64,000 bases of DNA from Moritella sp. PE36 (lineage in GTDB: Bacteria; Pseudomonadota; Gammaproteobacteria; Enterobacterales; Moritellaceae): contig NZ_ABCQ01000012.1 of the NCBI RefSeq assembly GCF_000170855.1, forward strand, positions 1 to 64,000, in the 5' to 3' direction. The position numbers were made by a program, and so were the translations under genes. The notes beneath the pieces were generated by a model that saw only the letters and a list, made by a program, of their open reading frames with translations, searched no databases and was not told where the DNA came from. This document shows, piece after piece, positions 47,506-58,376 of this stretch (within the stretch, counting starts at the first letter, position 1; every line of letters starts with the position of its first letter).

Positions 47506-48132
47506 TTAGTCCCATTCTTCCGAGGTATAGTTAAACGTTGGTAATGACCATTTCCAATAAATAGCACATAAACGCAAAGTGACACCAACACAGAAGGCCA
47601 CAATAAGATTGATATTGTGGTCAATCCCCAGTGTTTCCAAGCCCAGATAAAGTACTGCGACTAATAATGAGATACCCGCGTAGATCTCTTTACAGAATAC
47701 GACCGGGGTTCGATTACAGAGTAGATCGCGTATTACCCCGCCACAAATACCCGTTATCATCCCCGCCATAATAATCACCGTAGGGTGATAACCGAGTTTC
47801 ATCGCTACATTACAACCAATAATGGTAAATGCTATCAAACCTACCGCATCAAGTACTAAGAATAACCGGCGTAAATGATTCATGTGTTTGGCAATCAGAA
47901 TAGTAAACAAACCTGCACATATGGTGATGTAAACGTAGTGGGGATGCTGAGTCCAAGAGATTGGGAAATTACCTAATAGTAGATCACGCACTGTACCGCC
48001 ACCAAGCGCAGTAACAAAGGCGATAACAGCCACGCCGAAGATGTCCATATTACGGCGACCCGCCATTAATGCACCCGACATAGCTTCGGCAGTGATGGCA
48101 ATTAAATAGATGTAAGTGAGCATTTTTTGCAA
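47506..48132 (-). CDS. TRIC-family trimeric cation channel protein (YadS type)
   Basis: The 208-residue inner-membrane protein has seven hydrophobic helices in two related halves, each with a glycine motif (GGGTVRDLLLGNFPISW and CGGVIRDLLCNRTPVVF). This is the UPF0126/TRIC family; bacterial members form trimeric monovalent-cation channels. SGALMAGRRNMDIFGV near the N-terminus is also typical. The gene is convergent with yacL, 6 bp apart, and its upstream region abuts the second copy of the 262-bp repeat. Confidence 0.92.
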   Translation of the reverse strand: MQKMLTYIYLIAITAEAMSGALMAGRRNMDIFGVAVIAFVTALGGGTVRDLLLGNFPISWTQHPHYVYITICAGLFTILIAKHMNHLRRLFLVLDAVGLIAFTIIGCNVAMKLGYHPTVIIMAGMITGICGGVIRDLLCNRTPVVFCKEIYAGISLLVAVLYLGLETLGIDHNINLIVAFCVGVTLRLCAIYWKWSLPTFNYTSEEWD

Positions 48133-48160
48133 ACCTTTAGATTAAGAATAAGTAAGTTAT

Positions 48161-48422
48161 ATACCCAAGCTATTTCAAGATTCACAATCAGCAAACCGAA
48201 AGGAGAGGATATTCAAGGCATGAAGTTGAGGATTTAGTTATTCTAAATCAAGACTTCATAACGTCGAAGATACCTTCATTCGATTTGCCCTACGGGAGGC
48301 GAGCAGGAATAACAGCACAGCGTTACAATATTTGAAAATGGAATAACCATTATCTACATATTGCGCCTTGTTCTGATATCCCTGCTCGTCTCTGATATAG
48401 CATCTTGAAGTAACTTGGGTAT
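48161..48422. repeat. 262-bp MITE-like element with terminal inverted repeats, copy 2
   Basis: It is colinear with 2090-2351 over 262 bases (17 substitutions, no gaps). The right ends of the two copies are identical over the last ~45 bases. The hairpin GTCGAA/TTCGAT (48263-48284) keeps its pairing relative to copy 1: one C-G pair became T-A and one G-C became a G-T wobble. It lies upstream of both the TRIC gene and metA, so it may carry promoter or terminator activity. Confidence 0.8.
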
Positions 48423-48573
48423 CAATCCATTGGCAATAGGTCGCGCTCCTTGCAAGTTGGCGATCCTATACATAAACATGATTATGGTCAACTGAAGTAG
48501 GAAGTTATGGTCAACTTAGCTTTATATGAGATTAAATGAGTTAGAACATTTACAACGACTAGATAATTGGGGT

Positions 48574-48589
48574 AGACTTCTGGATGGCT
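48574..48589. promoter_or_regulatory. Possible weak MetJ box upstream of metA
   Basis: AGACTTCT matches the MetJ 8-mer AGACGTCT at 7 of 8 positions; the adjacent GGATGGCT matches 5 of 8. It lies 25 bp upstream of the metA start. Two 8-mers are the minimum for MetJ, so this is tentative. The rest of 48423-48614 shows nothing else. Confidence 0.3.
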
Positions 48590-48614
48590 AGTATATTACT
48601 TAAGGATGGGAATA

Positions 48615-49524
48615 ATGCCGATTAGAATTAAAGACGGGCTACCGGCTGCTGAAATATTAGGTAATGAAAATATTTTTGTGATGCTCGAGTCTCGCGCAAC
48701 CAAGCAAGAATCAGACCGCTGCAGTGGTTGTTCTTAACCTTATGCCGAAAAAAATTGAGACTGAAAATCAAATATTACGGTTATTATCGAATACGCCACT
48801 GCAAGTCAATGTAGAGCTATTACGGATTGACTATCGCGCCTCCAAAAATACCCCGCAAGAACATATTGATGAGTTTTATCATGACTTTGAGCGCATTCGC
48901 CACAATAATTATGATGGTTTAATTATTACCGGTGCACCATTAGGTTTAGTCGGTCATGATGACGTGGTGTATTGGCCACAAATCGAAGAGATCATTAACT
49001 GGTCTAAAACCCACGTGGTATCTACTTTATTCTTATGCTGGGCTGCACAAGCGGCATTAAAAATCTTGCACGGCATTGATAAAAAAGTCCACGAGACAAA
49101 ATTTTCCGGGGTCTATCCACAGCAAACTTTCCACCCTCATAACCCATTAGTACGTGGTTTTGATGATGAATTCCCCGTGCCTATGTCGCGTTATGCCAAT
49201 TTCTCAGCAGAGATGTTTGCAGATACAGATCTCGATATCTTAGCTGCGAATGATGAGACAGGGGTGTATTTAGCTGCATCAAAAGACTTCCGTCAGGTAT
49301 TTGTCACTGGCCACCCTGAATACAGTGCCGACACCTTACACCAAGAATATATGCGTGATGTTGTCGATGGTGTTGAAGCCGAAGTACCGACTAATTATTA
49401 TAAAGACGATAATGCTGAAAATGCCCCTCTTGTTACTTGGCGCAGTCATGGTAATCTGCTCTATAGCAACTGGTTAAACTATTATGTTTATCAACAAACG
49501 CCATATGACTTAAACGATCTATAA
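48615..49524 (+). pseudogene. metA: Homoserine O-succinyltransferase MetA, reading frame broken by two 1-base deletions
   Basis: MetA activates homoserine for methionine synthesis. From ATG 48615 the frame reads [20 protein letters not shown] and on to ATKQE, then leaves register and stops at 48735. The rest (from 48724) reads [16 protein letters not shown] to the normal end YDLNDL. The family sequence KQE-IRPLQVVVLNL would be restored by one A in GAA(A)TC and one G in CAG(G)TG, about 12 bases apart; the middle frame does read RPL. The remainder has the catalytic Cys in [13 protein letters not shown], His in VTGHPEY and GAPLG, with Gly where acetyl-CoA users carry Glu. The two deletions may be real or sequencing errors; a GTG at 48724 could restart a shortened protein. 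metH follows. Confidence 0.85.
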
Positions 49525-49601
49525 ATGCCACGAGTGCATGTAGATTAGTATCAAATAATAAGACTCAGGATTGGGTCTGCAGTACATTAACGAGGGATCT
49601 T

Positions 49602-52600
49602 GTGGCGACTATAAAAAATAAACAGCAGCTGGAACAGCAATTAAAACAACGTATCATGCTTATCGATGGCGGCATGGGTACGATGATCCAAGACTATAAA
49701 TTACAAGAAGCTGATTACCGTGGTGAACGCTTTGCTGACTGGCATTGCGACGTCAAAGGTAACAATGATTTATTGGTATTAAGTAAGCCACAGCTCATTG
49801 CTGACATTCATAAAGAGTACCTCGACGCGGGCGCCGATATTCTTGAAACCAATACCTTCAATGCCACGACTATCGCGATGGCTGATTATGATATGGAATC
49901 ATTATCGGCAGAGATTAACCGTGAAGCCGCGCGTATCGCCCGTCAAGTTGCCGATGAAAAAACCGCAGAAAACCCGGACCGTCCCCGTTTTGTGGCCGGT
50001 GTTCTGGGTCCAACTAACCGTACTTGTTCTATTTCACCGGACGTAAATGATCCCGCTTTCCGTAATACCTCTTTTGATCTTATGGTTGAAGCGTATATCG
50101 AATCAACCAAAGCGTTAATCGAAGGCGGTTCCGATATTATTCTCATCGAAACTATCTTTGATACCTTGAATGCTAAAGCGGCGGTCTTTGCGGTTAAAAC
50201 CGTATTTGAAGAACTTGGCTTTGAATTACCTATTATGATCTCAGGTACCATTACCGATGCCTCGGGTCGTACACTGACGGGTCAAACCACAGAAGCATTT
50301 TATAATTCATTACGCCATGCCGAACCGATCACTTTTGGTCTTAACTGTGCATTAGGCCCGGATGAATTACGTCAATATGTCGACGAACTATCACGTATCT
50401 CAGAAAGTTATGTCACCGCGCATCCTAATGCCGGTTTACCTAATGCGTTCGGTGAATATGATTTAAGCCCGGAAGACATGGCTGTGCATATTAAGGAATG
50501 GGCTGAAGCCGGCTTCTTAAATATGGTCGGTGGTTGTTGTGGTACCACGCCAGAACATATTAAGGCGATGGCTGATGCTGTTGAAGGCGTTAAGCCACGT
50601 CAATTACCTGAAATCGAAATCGCCTGTCGTTTAAGTGGACTTGAGCCATTAACGATAAAGAAAGACAGCTTGTTTGTTAACGTCGGTGAACGTACCAACG
50701 TTACCGGCTCGGCACGCTTCAAACGTCTGATTAAAGAAGAAAACTACGACGAAGCCCTGCATGTTGCTCTGCAGCAAGTTGAATCTGGTGCACAGATCAT
50801 CGATATCAATATGGATGAAGGCATGTTGGATTCGTTGCATTGTATGGAGCGATTTTTAAATCTGGTTGCGTCAGAACCCGACATTTCGAAAGTGCCTATC
50901 ATGATCGATTCGTCGAAATGGGAAATTATTGAAGCGGGCCTGAAATGCGTACAGGGCAAAGCGATTGTTAACTCAATCTCGCTTAAAGAGGGTGAAGATA
51001 ACTTCCGCCATCAAGCTAAATTAATCCGTCGTTACGGCGCTGCTATGATTGTGATGGCCTTCGATGAAGATGGCCAAGCGGATACCCAAGAACGTAAGTT
51101 TCAAATTTGTAAGCGTTCTTACGACATCCTGGTGAATGAAGTTAATTTCCCGCCGGAAGATATTATTTTCGATCCAAATATCTTTGCCGTTGCCACCGGT
51201 ATTGATGAGCATAATAACTATGCGGTTGATTTCATTGAAGCAGTGAAAGACATTAAACGTGAATTACCGCATGCCATGATCTCGGGCGGTGTCTCTAACG
51301 TATCCTTCTCGTTCCGTGGTAACAACCCGTTGCGTGAAGCGATCCATGCCGTGTTCTTGTACTACTGTATCCGTGAAGGCATGGATATGGGTATTGTGAA
51401 TGCGGGGCAGTTGGCGATCTATGATGATCTGCCGAAAGATCTGTTGGATGGTGTGGAAGATGTGATCCTTAATCGCAATGATAATGCCACGGAAGCGCTG
51501 CTCGCTCTTGCCGAGAAGTACCGCGATTCAGGTGTTGAAGTCGAAGCTGAAACCCAGGAATGGCGCAGCTTTGAGGTGAATAAACGTCTAGAGTACGCCT
51601 TAATTAAAGGTATTACTGAATTTATCGAAGAAGATACCGAAGAAGCACGCCAACAAGCAACCTTGCCATTAGAAGTGATCGAAGGTCCATTGATGGACGG
51701 CATGAATGCGGTTGGTGATTTGTTTGGTGCCGGTAAAATGTTCTTACCCCAGGTGGTTAAATCTGCGCGGGTAATGAAACGGGCGGTATCTTACTTAAAT
51801 CCTTACATTGAAGCATCAAAACAAAAAAGTTCGTCAAATGGTCGAATATTATTAGCCACTGTAAAAGGCGACGTTCACGATATCGGCAAAAATATTGTCG
51901 GCGTGGTGCTGCAGTGTAATAACTATGAGATCGTTGATATGGGCGTGATGGTCTCGTGTGATGATATTCTGAAAAAAGCAGTGGAAGAAAACTGCGACAT
52001 TATCGGTCTATCCGGTTTGATCACCCCGTCACTCGATGAAATGGTGCATGTGGCGAAAGAGTGCCAGCGTAAAGGCTTTAAACTGCCGATCCTGATTGGT
52101 GGTGCAACCACATCCAAAGCGCATACCGCGGTGAAGATTGAGCAAAACTATGACGAACCGGTTATCTATGTTTCCAATGCATCACGCGCAGTCGGTGTGG
52201 TAGCGGCATTATTGTCAGAAACCAAGAAGCCTGAACTTGTCGCGAGAATGGCGAAAGAATACGAGGTGGCGCGTGAGCAACATGCCCGCAAGCGACCACG
52301 TAGTGCTCCGGTAACACTCGAAGTGGCACGTGCCAATAAAGCACCCATTGATTGGGTTAACTATACGCCGCCAGTACCGAAAACATTGGGTGTGAAAAAA
52401 TACATTAGTTACTCGATTGCGGAATTGCGCAAATACATCGATTGGACACCGTTCTTCATGACTTGGACTCTGGCGGGTAAATATCCGCGTATTCTTACCG
52501 ATGAAGTGGTTGGTGTCGAAGCGACCAGTTTATTTAATGACGCAAATGACATGCTGGATCGTTTAGAAGAAGGTGGCGCTGGGCTTGAAGGCGTGCCTGA

Positions 52601-53321
52601 CGATTATAAAATATCTGTAAATGGCGTGATTGGTTTATTCCCTGCTAATACGGTAAATGACGATACTATCGAAGTATATACCGATGAAACGCGGTCACAG
52701 GTATTAACCAAACTGGAGCACCTACGTCAGCAAACCAAGAAAAAACCAGGGCAGTACAATAATAGCCTTGCTGATTTTGTGGCGCCGAAAGATTCAGGTA
52801 AGTTTGATTATATTGGCGCATTTGCCGTTACTGGTGGTATTGGTGAAGATGACGTAGCGAATTACTTCAAAGGTATTGAAGATGATTACAACGCGATTCT
52901 GATCCAGTCTGTGTGTGACCGTTTAGCGGAAGCGATGGCCGAGCGTCTACATGAACTCGTACGTAAAGAAGAGTGGGGGTTCACGCAGACCGAAGAGTGG
53001 AGTAACGATGACCTGATCCGTGAGAAGTACCAAGGTATTCGTCCGGCACCGGGTTATGCAGCCTGTCCTGAGCATACCGAGAAGGGTACGATCTGGGAGT
53101 TGCTAGATCCAGACAGTATCGGTATGAAGCTCACCTCTTCGTATGCAATGTGGCCGGGTGCGGCGGTATCTGGGTTGATATTTTCCCATCCTGAATCGCG
53201 TTATTTTGCGGTTGCCTCGATTCAAGAAGACCAAGTGAAAGATTATGCAGAGCGTAAAAACATGACGCTTGAAGAAGCCGAACGTTGGTTAGGGCCTAAC
53301 TTAGGATATGCGCCTGATTAA
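49602..53321 (+). CDS. metH: Cobalamin-dependent methionine synthase
   Basis: MetH methylates homocysteine from methyl-tetrahydrofolate using B12. The 1239-residue protein has all four modules: the homocysteine domain (~10-330; [14 protein letters not shown] and the zinc Cys pair in [13 protein letters not shown]), the folate domain (~355-620; [18 protein letters not shown]), the B12 cap and Rossmann domain with [18 protein letters not shown] (DxHxxG, His ligand near residue 762) and [12 protein letters not shown], and the SAM-dependent reactivation domain with [19 protein letters not shown]. Length fits E. coli (1227). The start is a GTG after GAGGGA. It lies 77 bp after metA, so the two methionine steps are encoded side by side. 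Confidence 0.98.
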   Translation: MATIKNKQQLEQQLKQRIMLIDGGMGTMIQDYKLQEADYRGERFADWHCDVKGNNDLLVLSKPQLIADIHKEYLDAGADILETNTFNATTIAMADYDMESLSAEINREAARIARQVADEKTAENPDRPRFVAGVLGPTNRTCSISPDVNDPAFRNTSFDLMVEAYIESTKALIEGGSDIILIETIFDTLNAKAAVFAVKTVFEELGFELPIMISGTITDASGRTLTGQTTEAFYNSLRHAEPITFGLNCALGPDELRQYVDELSRISESYVTAHPNAGLPNAFGEYDLSPEDMAVHIKEWAEAGFLNMVGGCCGTTPEHIKAMADAVEGVKPRQLPEIEIACRLSGLEPLTIKKDSLFVNVGERTNVTGSARFKRLIKEENYDEALHVALQQVESGAQIIDINMDEGMLDSLHCMERFLNLVASEPDISKVPIMIDSSKWEIIEAGLKCVQGKAIVNSISLKEGEDNFRHQAKLIRRYGAAMIVMAFDEDGQADTQERKFQICKRSYDILVNEVNFPPEDIIFDPNIFAVATGIDEHNNYAVDFIEAVKDIKRELPHAMISGGVSNVSFSFRGNNPLREAIHAVFLYYCIREGMDMGIVNAGQLAIYDDLPKDLLDGVEDVILNRNDNATEALLALAEKYRDSGVEVEAETQEWRSFEVNKRLEYALIKGITEFIEEDTEEARQQATLPLEVIEGPLMDGMNAVGDLFGAGKMFLPQVVKSARVMKRAVSYLNPYIEASKQKSSSNGRILLATVKGDVHDIGKNIVGVVLQCNNYEIVDMGVMVSCDDILKKAVEENCDIIGLSGLITPSLDEMVHVAKECQRKGFKLPILIGGATTSKAHTAVKIEQNYDEPVIYVSNASRAVGVVAALLSETKKPELVARMAKEYEVAREQHARKRPRSAPVTLEVARANKAPIDWVNYTPPVPKTLGVKKYISYSIAELRKYIDWTPFFMTWTLAGKYPRILTDEVVGVEATSLFNDANDMLDRLEEGGAGLEGVPDDYKISVNGVIGLFPANTVNDDTIEVYTDETRSQVLTKLEHLRQQTKKKPGQYNNSLADFVAPKDSGKFDYIGAFAVTGGIGEDDVANYFKGIEDDYNAILIQSVCDRLAEAMAERLHELVRKEEWGFTQTEEWSNDDLIREKYQGIRPAPGYAACPEHTEKGTIWELLDPDSIGMKLTSSYAMWPGAAVSGLIFSHPESRYFAVASIQEDQVKDYAERKNMTLEEAERWLGPNLGYAPD

Positions 53322-53418
53322 TCTGTAGAGTTTGAACCGTATTGATTAAACACGCTCTGTTAATAATAGCAGGCTTAGTTTAATGAATACTCGGTGATAG
53401 CTGGTGTTCTTACAGAAT

Positions 53419-53459
53419 AAAAAATGCCCGTAAGTGAATTAACTATACGGGCATTTTTA
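53419..53459. terminator. Bidirectional terminator between metH and the DMT exporter gene
   Basis: AAAAAATGCCCGTA and TACGGGCATTTTT form a long stem with A-run and T-run on both sides, so it can serve both convergent genes. Confidence 0.92.
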
Positions 53460-53494
53460 TATCTTCCTATCAGCGATAGACCTGCTAGTAATTA

Positions 53495-54403
53495 TTAATT
53501 TACCGGCAATGACTGCACTTTAGTGCGTACCAGCAAGGGCTTCTTACGTTGGGTTAATACATTGCCTAATATCACCAATACCAGTCCCAGCGTTGAATAC
53601 AGCGTCCAATGATAATCTTCAAATACCGCAGAGACACTCAAGGCTACAACCGGGGTGATGACTAAGATATACGCAGCATTACTGGCGCCTAGACGATCGA
53701 CTAAGATAAGATAAAAGGTAAAGCCAAGTACCGATGCCGGAATGGCGAGATACAATAAACTGCCGATGTATTGTGTCGTCATCGTAAATTCAAACGAGAT
53801 GCCACGGACTAAGATAATCACTAATAGTGCAATACAGCCATAAACCATGGCATAGCTGGTGGCGGTAAAGGGCTGCACATTATTCTTGGTATTACGTATG
53901 CTCAGCATATTACCAATCGAGAAACACCAGGTGCCAAGTAGGGCAAATAACAGACCGTACAAAGTATCTTGCGACCAATCTGTTTGCAGTAAATCACTCG
54001 CAAACAACAAGCTAATACCGGCAAGTCCAAGTATGGCACCGAACCAAAAATTAGCATTGATTTGGGTTTTGTAAAACAGCTTACTGTGAAAAGCGTTGAA
54101 TACCGGTGCGCTTGCCATAAACACCGCCACTAAACCACTGGGTATATACAAAGTCGCGCTGTAAAAGGCGAGGAAATTACAACAGAATAAACACACGCCT
54201 TGCAGTGCCAAAAAAGCATGGTCTTTACGTTTTACGGGTTGCAGTTTGCCCCAAAGTTTACCGATAACAAACATGACCGCTGCCGCAATTGCAAAGCGGT
54301 AAAAGATTGAGACTTCCATCGGCACATCACCGTGTTGCCACTTGATTGATATCCATGAAAAACCCCAAATAAATATCATTGAAACATAGAGTAATGCTGA
54401 CAT
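53495..54403 (-). CDS. EamA-family (DMT superfamily) inner-membrane transporter
   Basis: The 302-residue protein has ten hydrophobic helices in two EamA repeats. The first contains IFIWGFSWISIKWQHGDVP, typical of the family N-terminus, and the second contains LVDRLGASNAAYILVITPVVA followed by the end helix. Members of this family export amino acids, metabolites or drugs; nothing here shows the substrate. It is transcribed divergently from an AraC regulator 167 bp away, which probably controls it. Confidence 0.9.
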   Translation of the reverse strand: MSALLYVSMIFIWGFSWISIKWQHGDVPMEVSIFYRFAIAAAVMFVIGKLWGKLQPVKRKDHAFLALQGVCLFCCNFLAFYSATLYIPSGLVAVFMASAPVFNAFHSKLFYKTQINANFWFGAILGLAGISLLFASDLLQTDWSQDTLYGLLFALLGTWCFSIGNMLSIRNTKNNVQPFTATSYAMVYGCIALLVIILVRGISFEFTMTTQYIGSLLYLAIPASVLGFTFYLILVDRLGASNAAYILVITPVVALSVSAVFEDYHWTLYSTLGLVLVILGNVLTQRKKPLLVRTKVQSLPVN

Positions 54404-54570
54404 AGCGGTTCCTTCTTTATTACGACCACAATTAATTAGTCTGCATTATGCAGGTATTCTGATGTCGGAAATATCACGATGTCGGTAAAACTAACACAAT
54501 ATTGCGGTTTAATGATTAGCCTGATCACGGTATCAGTTGAGCAATCTGCCATTAATGGTAATATTTTGTT

Positions 54571-55488
54571 ATGCCGTTAATAAAACCAGTAATGGACCAA
54601 CAGCTGGATATTGCCTTATCTCAACTTGAGCCCAGTGCAACTAGCTTCGAACAATCGACCAGTAAGATCTGTTTACGACAAACGTCGTTAACGGATGCAC
54701 TGTCGTGGGCGCATTATCAAAATGAACATGACCGCTTATATTATGTGAATAATAAGCAGCACACGTTGAGTTTGTACATGTCTGGCGGTTATGAAACCCA
54801 CCGTACTGATGTGAATTCTGGGTTTGGCGCGCCAGGTAAATTTTGCCTGATGCCAAAAGATTCTGAAAGTCATTGGCAACTGGGGCAAACACAGCAATTC
54901 ATGCACTTATATTTTAGTGATGATTACCTCAAACAGCTGGCGCTGAAAGTATTTGATATTGATCCGCGGATGTTACAGCTGCCGGAATTAACCTTTACCA
55001 ATGATGCTGCTACCGAAGCCTTGTTTCGTCATTGCATGGCGACCAGTGATTGGCAGAGCGGACATGATCACCTTGCGATGGAACAAGTGACGAATACTAT
55101 CTTAGTGTCGATGCTGCAGAATATGGGCATCACTAAATTAACCACCGCGGTGAAAGGTGGCTTATCACCAAAGGTTGCAGCGTTAGTGTGTGATTATATG
55201 CAGGCTAACTTCCATCGTCAGGTTTATCTTGCCGAACTGGCTGACTTAGCGCAACTGAGTGAATATCATTTTTGTCGGATGTTTAAACAAAGCATGGCAC
55301 AAACACCACAAGCTTATTTATTGGCGGTTCGCATAGAACAAGTGAAGTTACGTGTATGCAATGGGCAGGTCAGTATGGCTGATATAGCGTTGCAGTGTGG
55401 CTTTGCTAACCAAAGCCACATGGGGCGCTACTTTAAAAAACTGGTGGGTATATCACCACGCCAATACCGTCAGTTAAGTACGAATTAA
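54571..55488 (+). CDS. AraC-family transcriptional regulator
   Basis: The 305-residue protein has an N-terminal sensing domain of about 190 residues (MSGGYETHRTDVNSGFG near residue 70) and a C-terminal double helix-turn-helix of AraC type, with YLAELADLAQLSEYHFCRMF (about 230-249) and MADIALQCGFANQSHMGRYF (about 270-289), ending GISPRQYRQL. The effector is unknown. It is divergent from the EamA transporter gene, suggesting that it controls that exporter. The intervening 167 bp shows no obvious repeat that I could call an operator. Confidence 0.92.
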   Translation: MPLIKPVMDQQLDIALSQLEPSATSFEQSTSKICLRQTSLTDALSWAHYQNEHDRLYYVNNKQHTLSLYMSGGYETHRTDVNSGFGAPGKFCLMPKDSESHWQLGQTQQFMHLYFSDDYLKQLALKVFDIDPRMLQLPELTFTNDAATEALFRHCMATSDWQSGHDHLAMEQVTNTILVSMLQNMGITKLTTAVKGGLSPKVAALVCDYMQANFHRQVYLAELADLAQLSEYHFCRMFKQSMAQTPQAYLLAVRIEQVKLRVCNGQVSMADIALQCGFANQSHMGRYFKKLVGISPRQYRQLSTN

Positions 55489-55526
55489 TGGATTTCAGCT
55501 TGTACTTTAGTAACTGTATTATTAAG

Positions 55527-56144
55527 TTATTGCTGACGCTGATACAATTCAAAACAAACTTGTCCTGCTTGTTTTTCTTTTAAGATAGCCCAATTAGCGG
55601 GCAACTTAACTTGATTCAATTCTTTCTCACGCTCGATATAAATCACCGCATCAGCACTTAACCAATTGTTTGCTTCCAGCTTGGCACAGCAGTCTTCCAG
55701 TAAGTCTTGACGGAAAGGTGGGTCGATAAATATTAAGTCATAGCCTAGTGCTGGAGCTTGGGTCGATACTTGAGTCGGTGTTTTGGTTAACAATTGCAGT
55801 GTATCGCCACGTACTAATTGGGCATTATCGGCTTTTAACAAATGAATGTTTTGTTGTAGCTGCGTCGCTGCGCCGGCGTCTTTTTCAAACAGTAGGCCAG
55901 TTTCAGCATAGCGGGATAAGGCTTCAAAGATTAACCCGCCACTGCCAGCAAACAGATCTAAACAATGACTGTCACGGACATAGGGGGATAACCAGTTAAA
56001 TACGGTTTCTTTTATCCGGTCGGTGGTCGGGCGTAGACCAATAACATCTTTAACTGGGAGTTTTCGGCCGCGCCATTGGCCACTGATGATCCGAATGTGT
56101 CCAGAAGGACGTTGATTTTGTTGTTTTGTGCTAGATTTTGCCAT
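55527..56144 (-). CDS. rsmD: 16S rRNA (guanine966-N2)-methyltransferase RsmD
   Basis: RsmD methylates G966 of 16S rRNA in the assembled 30S subunit. I use the ATG at 56144 (MAKSSTKQQNQRPSGHIRII), giving 205 residues, close to the family's ~198; a longer frame adds 15 hydrophobic codons with no family match. The SAM site is LDLFAGSGGLIFEALSR (about 68-84) and the catalytic (N/D)PPF motif is YDLIFIDPPFRQDLL (about 136-150). RIISGQWRGRKLPV at the N-terminus is also typical. It is divergent from ftsY, the conserved arrangement in gammaproteobacteria. Confidence 0.95.
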   Translation of the reverse strand: MAKSSTKQQNQRPSGHIRIISGQWRGRKLPVKDVIGLRPTTDRIKETVFNWLSPYVRDSHCLDLFAGSGGLIFEALSRYAETGLLFEKDAGAATQLQQNIHLLKADNAQLVRGDTLQLLTKTPTQVSTQAPALGYDLIFIDPPFRQDLLEDCCAKLEANNWLSADAVIYIEREKELNQVKLPANWAILKEKQAGQVCFELYQRQQ

Positions 56145-56245
56145 AGTAATTCTTTGTCTGGACAGAAAGGTGATAATATATGTCAACATATTGATATTGG
56201 GTCATTGTAGCAGTTCAAGACTGGCGAAAGTAAGGTTTTCTAAAA

Positions 56246-57601
56246 ATGGCAAAAAAAAGCATAAAAAATTGGTTTGGTTTCGGTAAAAAAGAAGCAAACA
56301 ACACGGATGAAGACAAAGTTAACACTGAAGTACTGGTTGCTAGTGATGACGAGAGTGGCGACGAAAAAGCGCGTCGTAGAGCAGCTGACTTACAACTTAT
56401 CGCTGACTTCGAAAAAAGCAGTGCAACAACGGCTGATGACCATACTGTTACTGAAGCAAATATAGTAGTGACTGATGCTAATGTAGTTGCGACTGAAACT
56501 AACATCATTGTTGCTGAACCTGAAGTAGCTGCAGTTGAGCCTGAAACCGTCGAGTCTGAGAATTCTGAACTCGCGGTAACAGAGCAAAACCCTGTTACGC
56601 AAGCTGAAGTGATTAAAGATGCTCCTGCGGATATTCAAACAGCGGGTTCTGAAGTAGATGAACCTGTTAATAAAGACAAATTCTTTACTCGTTTAAAGCG
56701 TGGTTTATCACGTACCAAGGGTAATATCGGTAGTGGCTTTAAAAGCTTTTTCCGTGGCAAGCATATCGATGATGACTTATTTGAAGAACTTGAAGAGCAG
56801 TTATTGATTGCCGATTTGGGTGTCGCAACAACCAAACGTATTATTGATAATCTAACGCAACAAGCATCACGTAAACAATTAAAAGATGCTGAAGCGCTGT
56901 ACGATATCTTGAAAAAAGATATGGCGGATATGTTGCACAAAGTTGAGCAGCCGCTAGTGATTGACAGTAACAACAAGCCACACGTGATCTTAATGGTTGG
57001 TGTGAACGGTGTTGGTAAAACCACGACTATCGGCAAGATGGCGAAGAAATTCCAAGCTGAAGGTAAATCGGTAATGCTAGCGGCAGGTGATACATTCCGT
57101 GCTGCCGCTGTTGAGCAGTTACAAGTATGGGGGGATCGTAACGGCATCCCTGTGGTTGCCCAACACACTGGCGCAGATAGTGCCTCGGTATTATTTGATG
57201 CGATGCAGTCGGCAACCGCGAAAGACGTAGATGTGCTGATCGCCGATACTGCGGGTCGTTTGCAAAATAAAGCGCACTTGATGGATGAACTGAAGAAAGT
57301 CGTCCGCGTCATGCGCAAACACGATGCAACTGCGCCACACGAGATCATGTTAACGATTGATGCGGGTACGGGGCAAAATGCCTTGAGCCAAGCGCAGCTG
57401 TTTAAAGAGGCTGTGGGTCTTACCGGCATTACTATCACCAAGTTAGATGGTACGGCTAAAGGTGGCGTTATCTTTGCCGTGGCAGATAAATTTGAGATCC
57501 CAATCCGTTTTATCGGCATTGGTGAAGGTATTGATGATTTACGTACCTTCAACTCGGAAGAGTTTATTGAAGCGCTGTTTAGTAGCGAAGATAAAAAATA
57601 A
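56246..57601 (+). CDS. ftsY: Signal recognition particle receptor FtsY
   Basis: FtsY is the membrane-associated GTPase receptor that docks SRP-ribosome complexes at SecYEG. The 451-residue protein begins MAKKSIKNWFGFGKKEANNT, with an acidic variable A domain (about 20-145), followed by the N domain (KDKFFTRLKRGLSRTKGNIG) and the G domain with VGVNGVGKTTTIGKMAKKF (P-loop, ~250-268), DTFRAAAVEQL, ADTAGRLQNKAHLMDEL and TKLDGTAKGG. ftsE starts 102 bp downstream, followed by ftsX, the conserved ftsYEX cluster. Confidence 0.98.
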   Translation: MAKKSIKNWFGFGKKEANNTDEDKVNTEVLVASDDESGDEKARRRAADLQLIADFEKSSATTADDHTVTEANIVVTDANVVATETNIIVAEPEVAAVEPETVESENSELAVTEQNPVTQAEVIKDAPADIQTAGSEVDEPVNKDKFFTRLKRGLSRTKGNIGSGFKSFFRGKHIDDDLFEELEEQLLIADLGVATTKRIIDNLTQQASRKQLKDAEALYDILKKDMADMLHKVEQPLVIDSNNKPHVILMVGVNGVGKTTTIGKMAKKFQAEGKSVMLAAGDTFRAAAVEQLQVWGDRNGIPVVAQHTGADSASVLFDAMQSATAKDVDVLIADTAGRLQNKAHLMDELKKVVRVMRKHDATAPHEIMLTIDAGTGQNALSQAQLFKEAVGLTGITITKLDGTAKGGVIFAVADKFEIPIRFIGIGEGIDDLRTFNSEEFIEALFSSEDKK

Positions 57602-57703
57602 CGCGAGCAGTATATTTACCTACATACTCATCGTTAATTCGGTGAGTATTGTATTTCACTATTCTAGATTTCTATACGAGCACACACCAAGGACGCGGTC
57701 ATC

Positions 57704-58375
57704 ATGATTCGGTTTGATAATGTATCTAAAGTTTACCCTGGCAGTCTCTGCGCATTACAGAAAGTTAATTTTCATCTTGAGAAAGGTGAAATGGCCTTTT
57801 TAACAGGACCTTCTGGCGCCGGTAAAAGTACCTTATTAAAACTAATTAGCATGTTAGAACGACCAAGCGCAGGCGATGTTATCCTTAATGGTCGCAATGT
57901 CAGTAAGATCAATAAAGCTGACATTCCCTTTCTACGCCGTGATATTGGTATCATTTTTCAAGATCACCGACTACTCGTCGACCGTACCATTTTTGATAAT
58001 GTTGCATTGCCTTTGATTATCAAGGGTTATACCGCGAAACAAGTTAAAAATAGGGTGTTGGCGGCATTAGATAAAGTGGGTTTATACAATAAAGCCAAGT
58101 GCTATCCACCGATGCTTTCTGGTGGTGAGCAACAACGGGTGGGTATTGCCAGGGCGATTATTTCTCGCCCCAAATTGTTGCTTGCGGATGAACCCACGGG
58201 TAATTTAGACCCGCAGTTATCAATGGAAATCATCAAGTTATTTGAAGAATTTAACCGTACTGGTACCTCAGTATTGATTGCTACTCATGATTTGGGCTTG
58301 ATTGCTAAAATGCGTTATCGCACCTTACGTATTAAGGCTGGTGAGATGTGTAATGACGAGTTACAAGGGATTTAA
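57704..58375 (+). CDS. ftsE: Cell-division ATP-binding protein FtsE
   Basis: FtsE is the ABC ATPase of the FtsEX complex that activates periplasmic amidases at the divisome through EnvC. The 223-residue protein has Walker A GPSGAGKSTLLKL near residue 36-48, the Q-loop IIFQDHRLLVDRTIFDNVAL, the signature LSGGEQQRVGIARAI near residue 139, Walker B LLLADEPTGNLD and the H-loop ATHDLGLI. ftsX starts one base past its stop. Confidence 0.97.
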   Translation: MIRFDNVSKVYPGSLCALQKVNFHLEKGEMAFLTGPSGAGKSTLLKLISMLERPSAGDVILNGRNVSKINKADIPFLRRDIGIIFQDHRLLVDRTIFDNVALPLIIKGYTAKQVKNRVLAALDKVGLYNKAKCYPPMLSGGEQQRVGIARAIISRPKLLLADEPTGNLDPQLSMEIIKLFEEFNRTGTSVLIATHDLGLIAKMRYRTLRIKAGEMCNDELQGI

Positions 58376-58376
58376 T

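Noticed and set aside
56635-57552. 305-codon antisense ORF in ftsY
   Set aside because: It is a shadow of the ftsY codon pattern, Ser/Pro/Thr-rich and without domain features.
58302-58376. FtsX start inside ftsE
   Set aside because: The extension has no match to FtsX N-termini, and a good ribosome-binding site precedes 58377.
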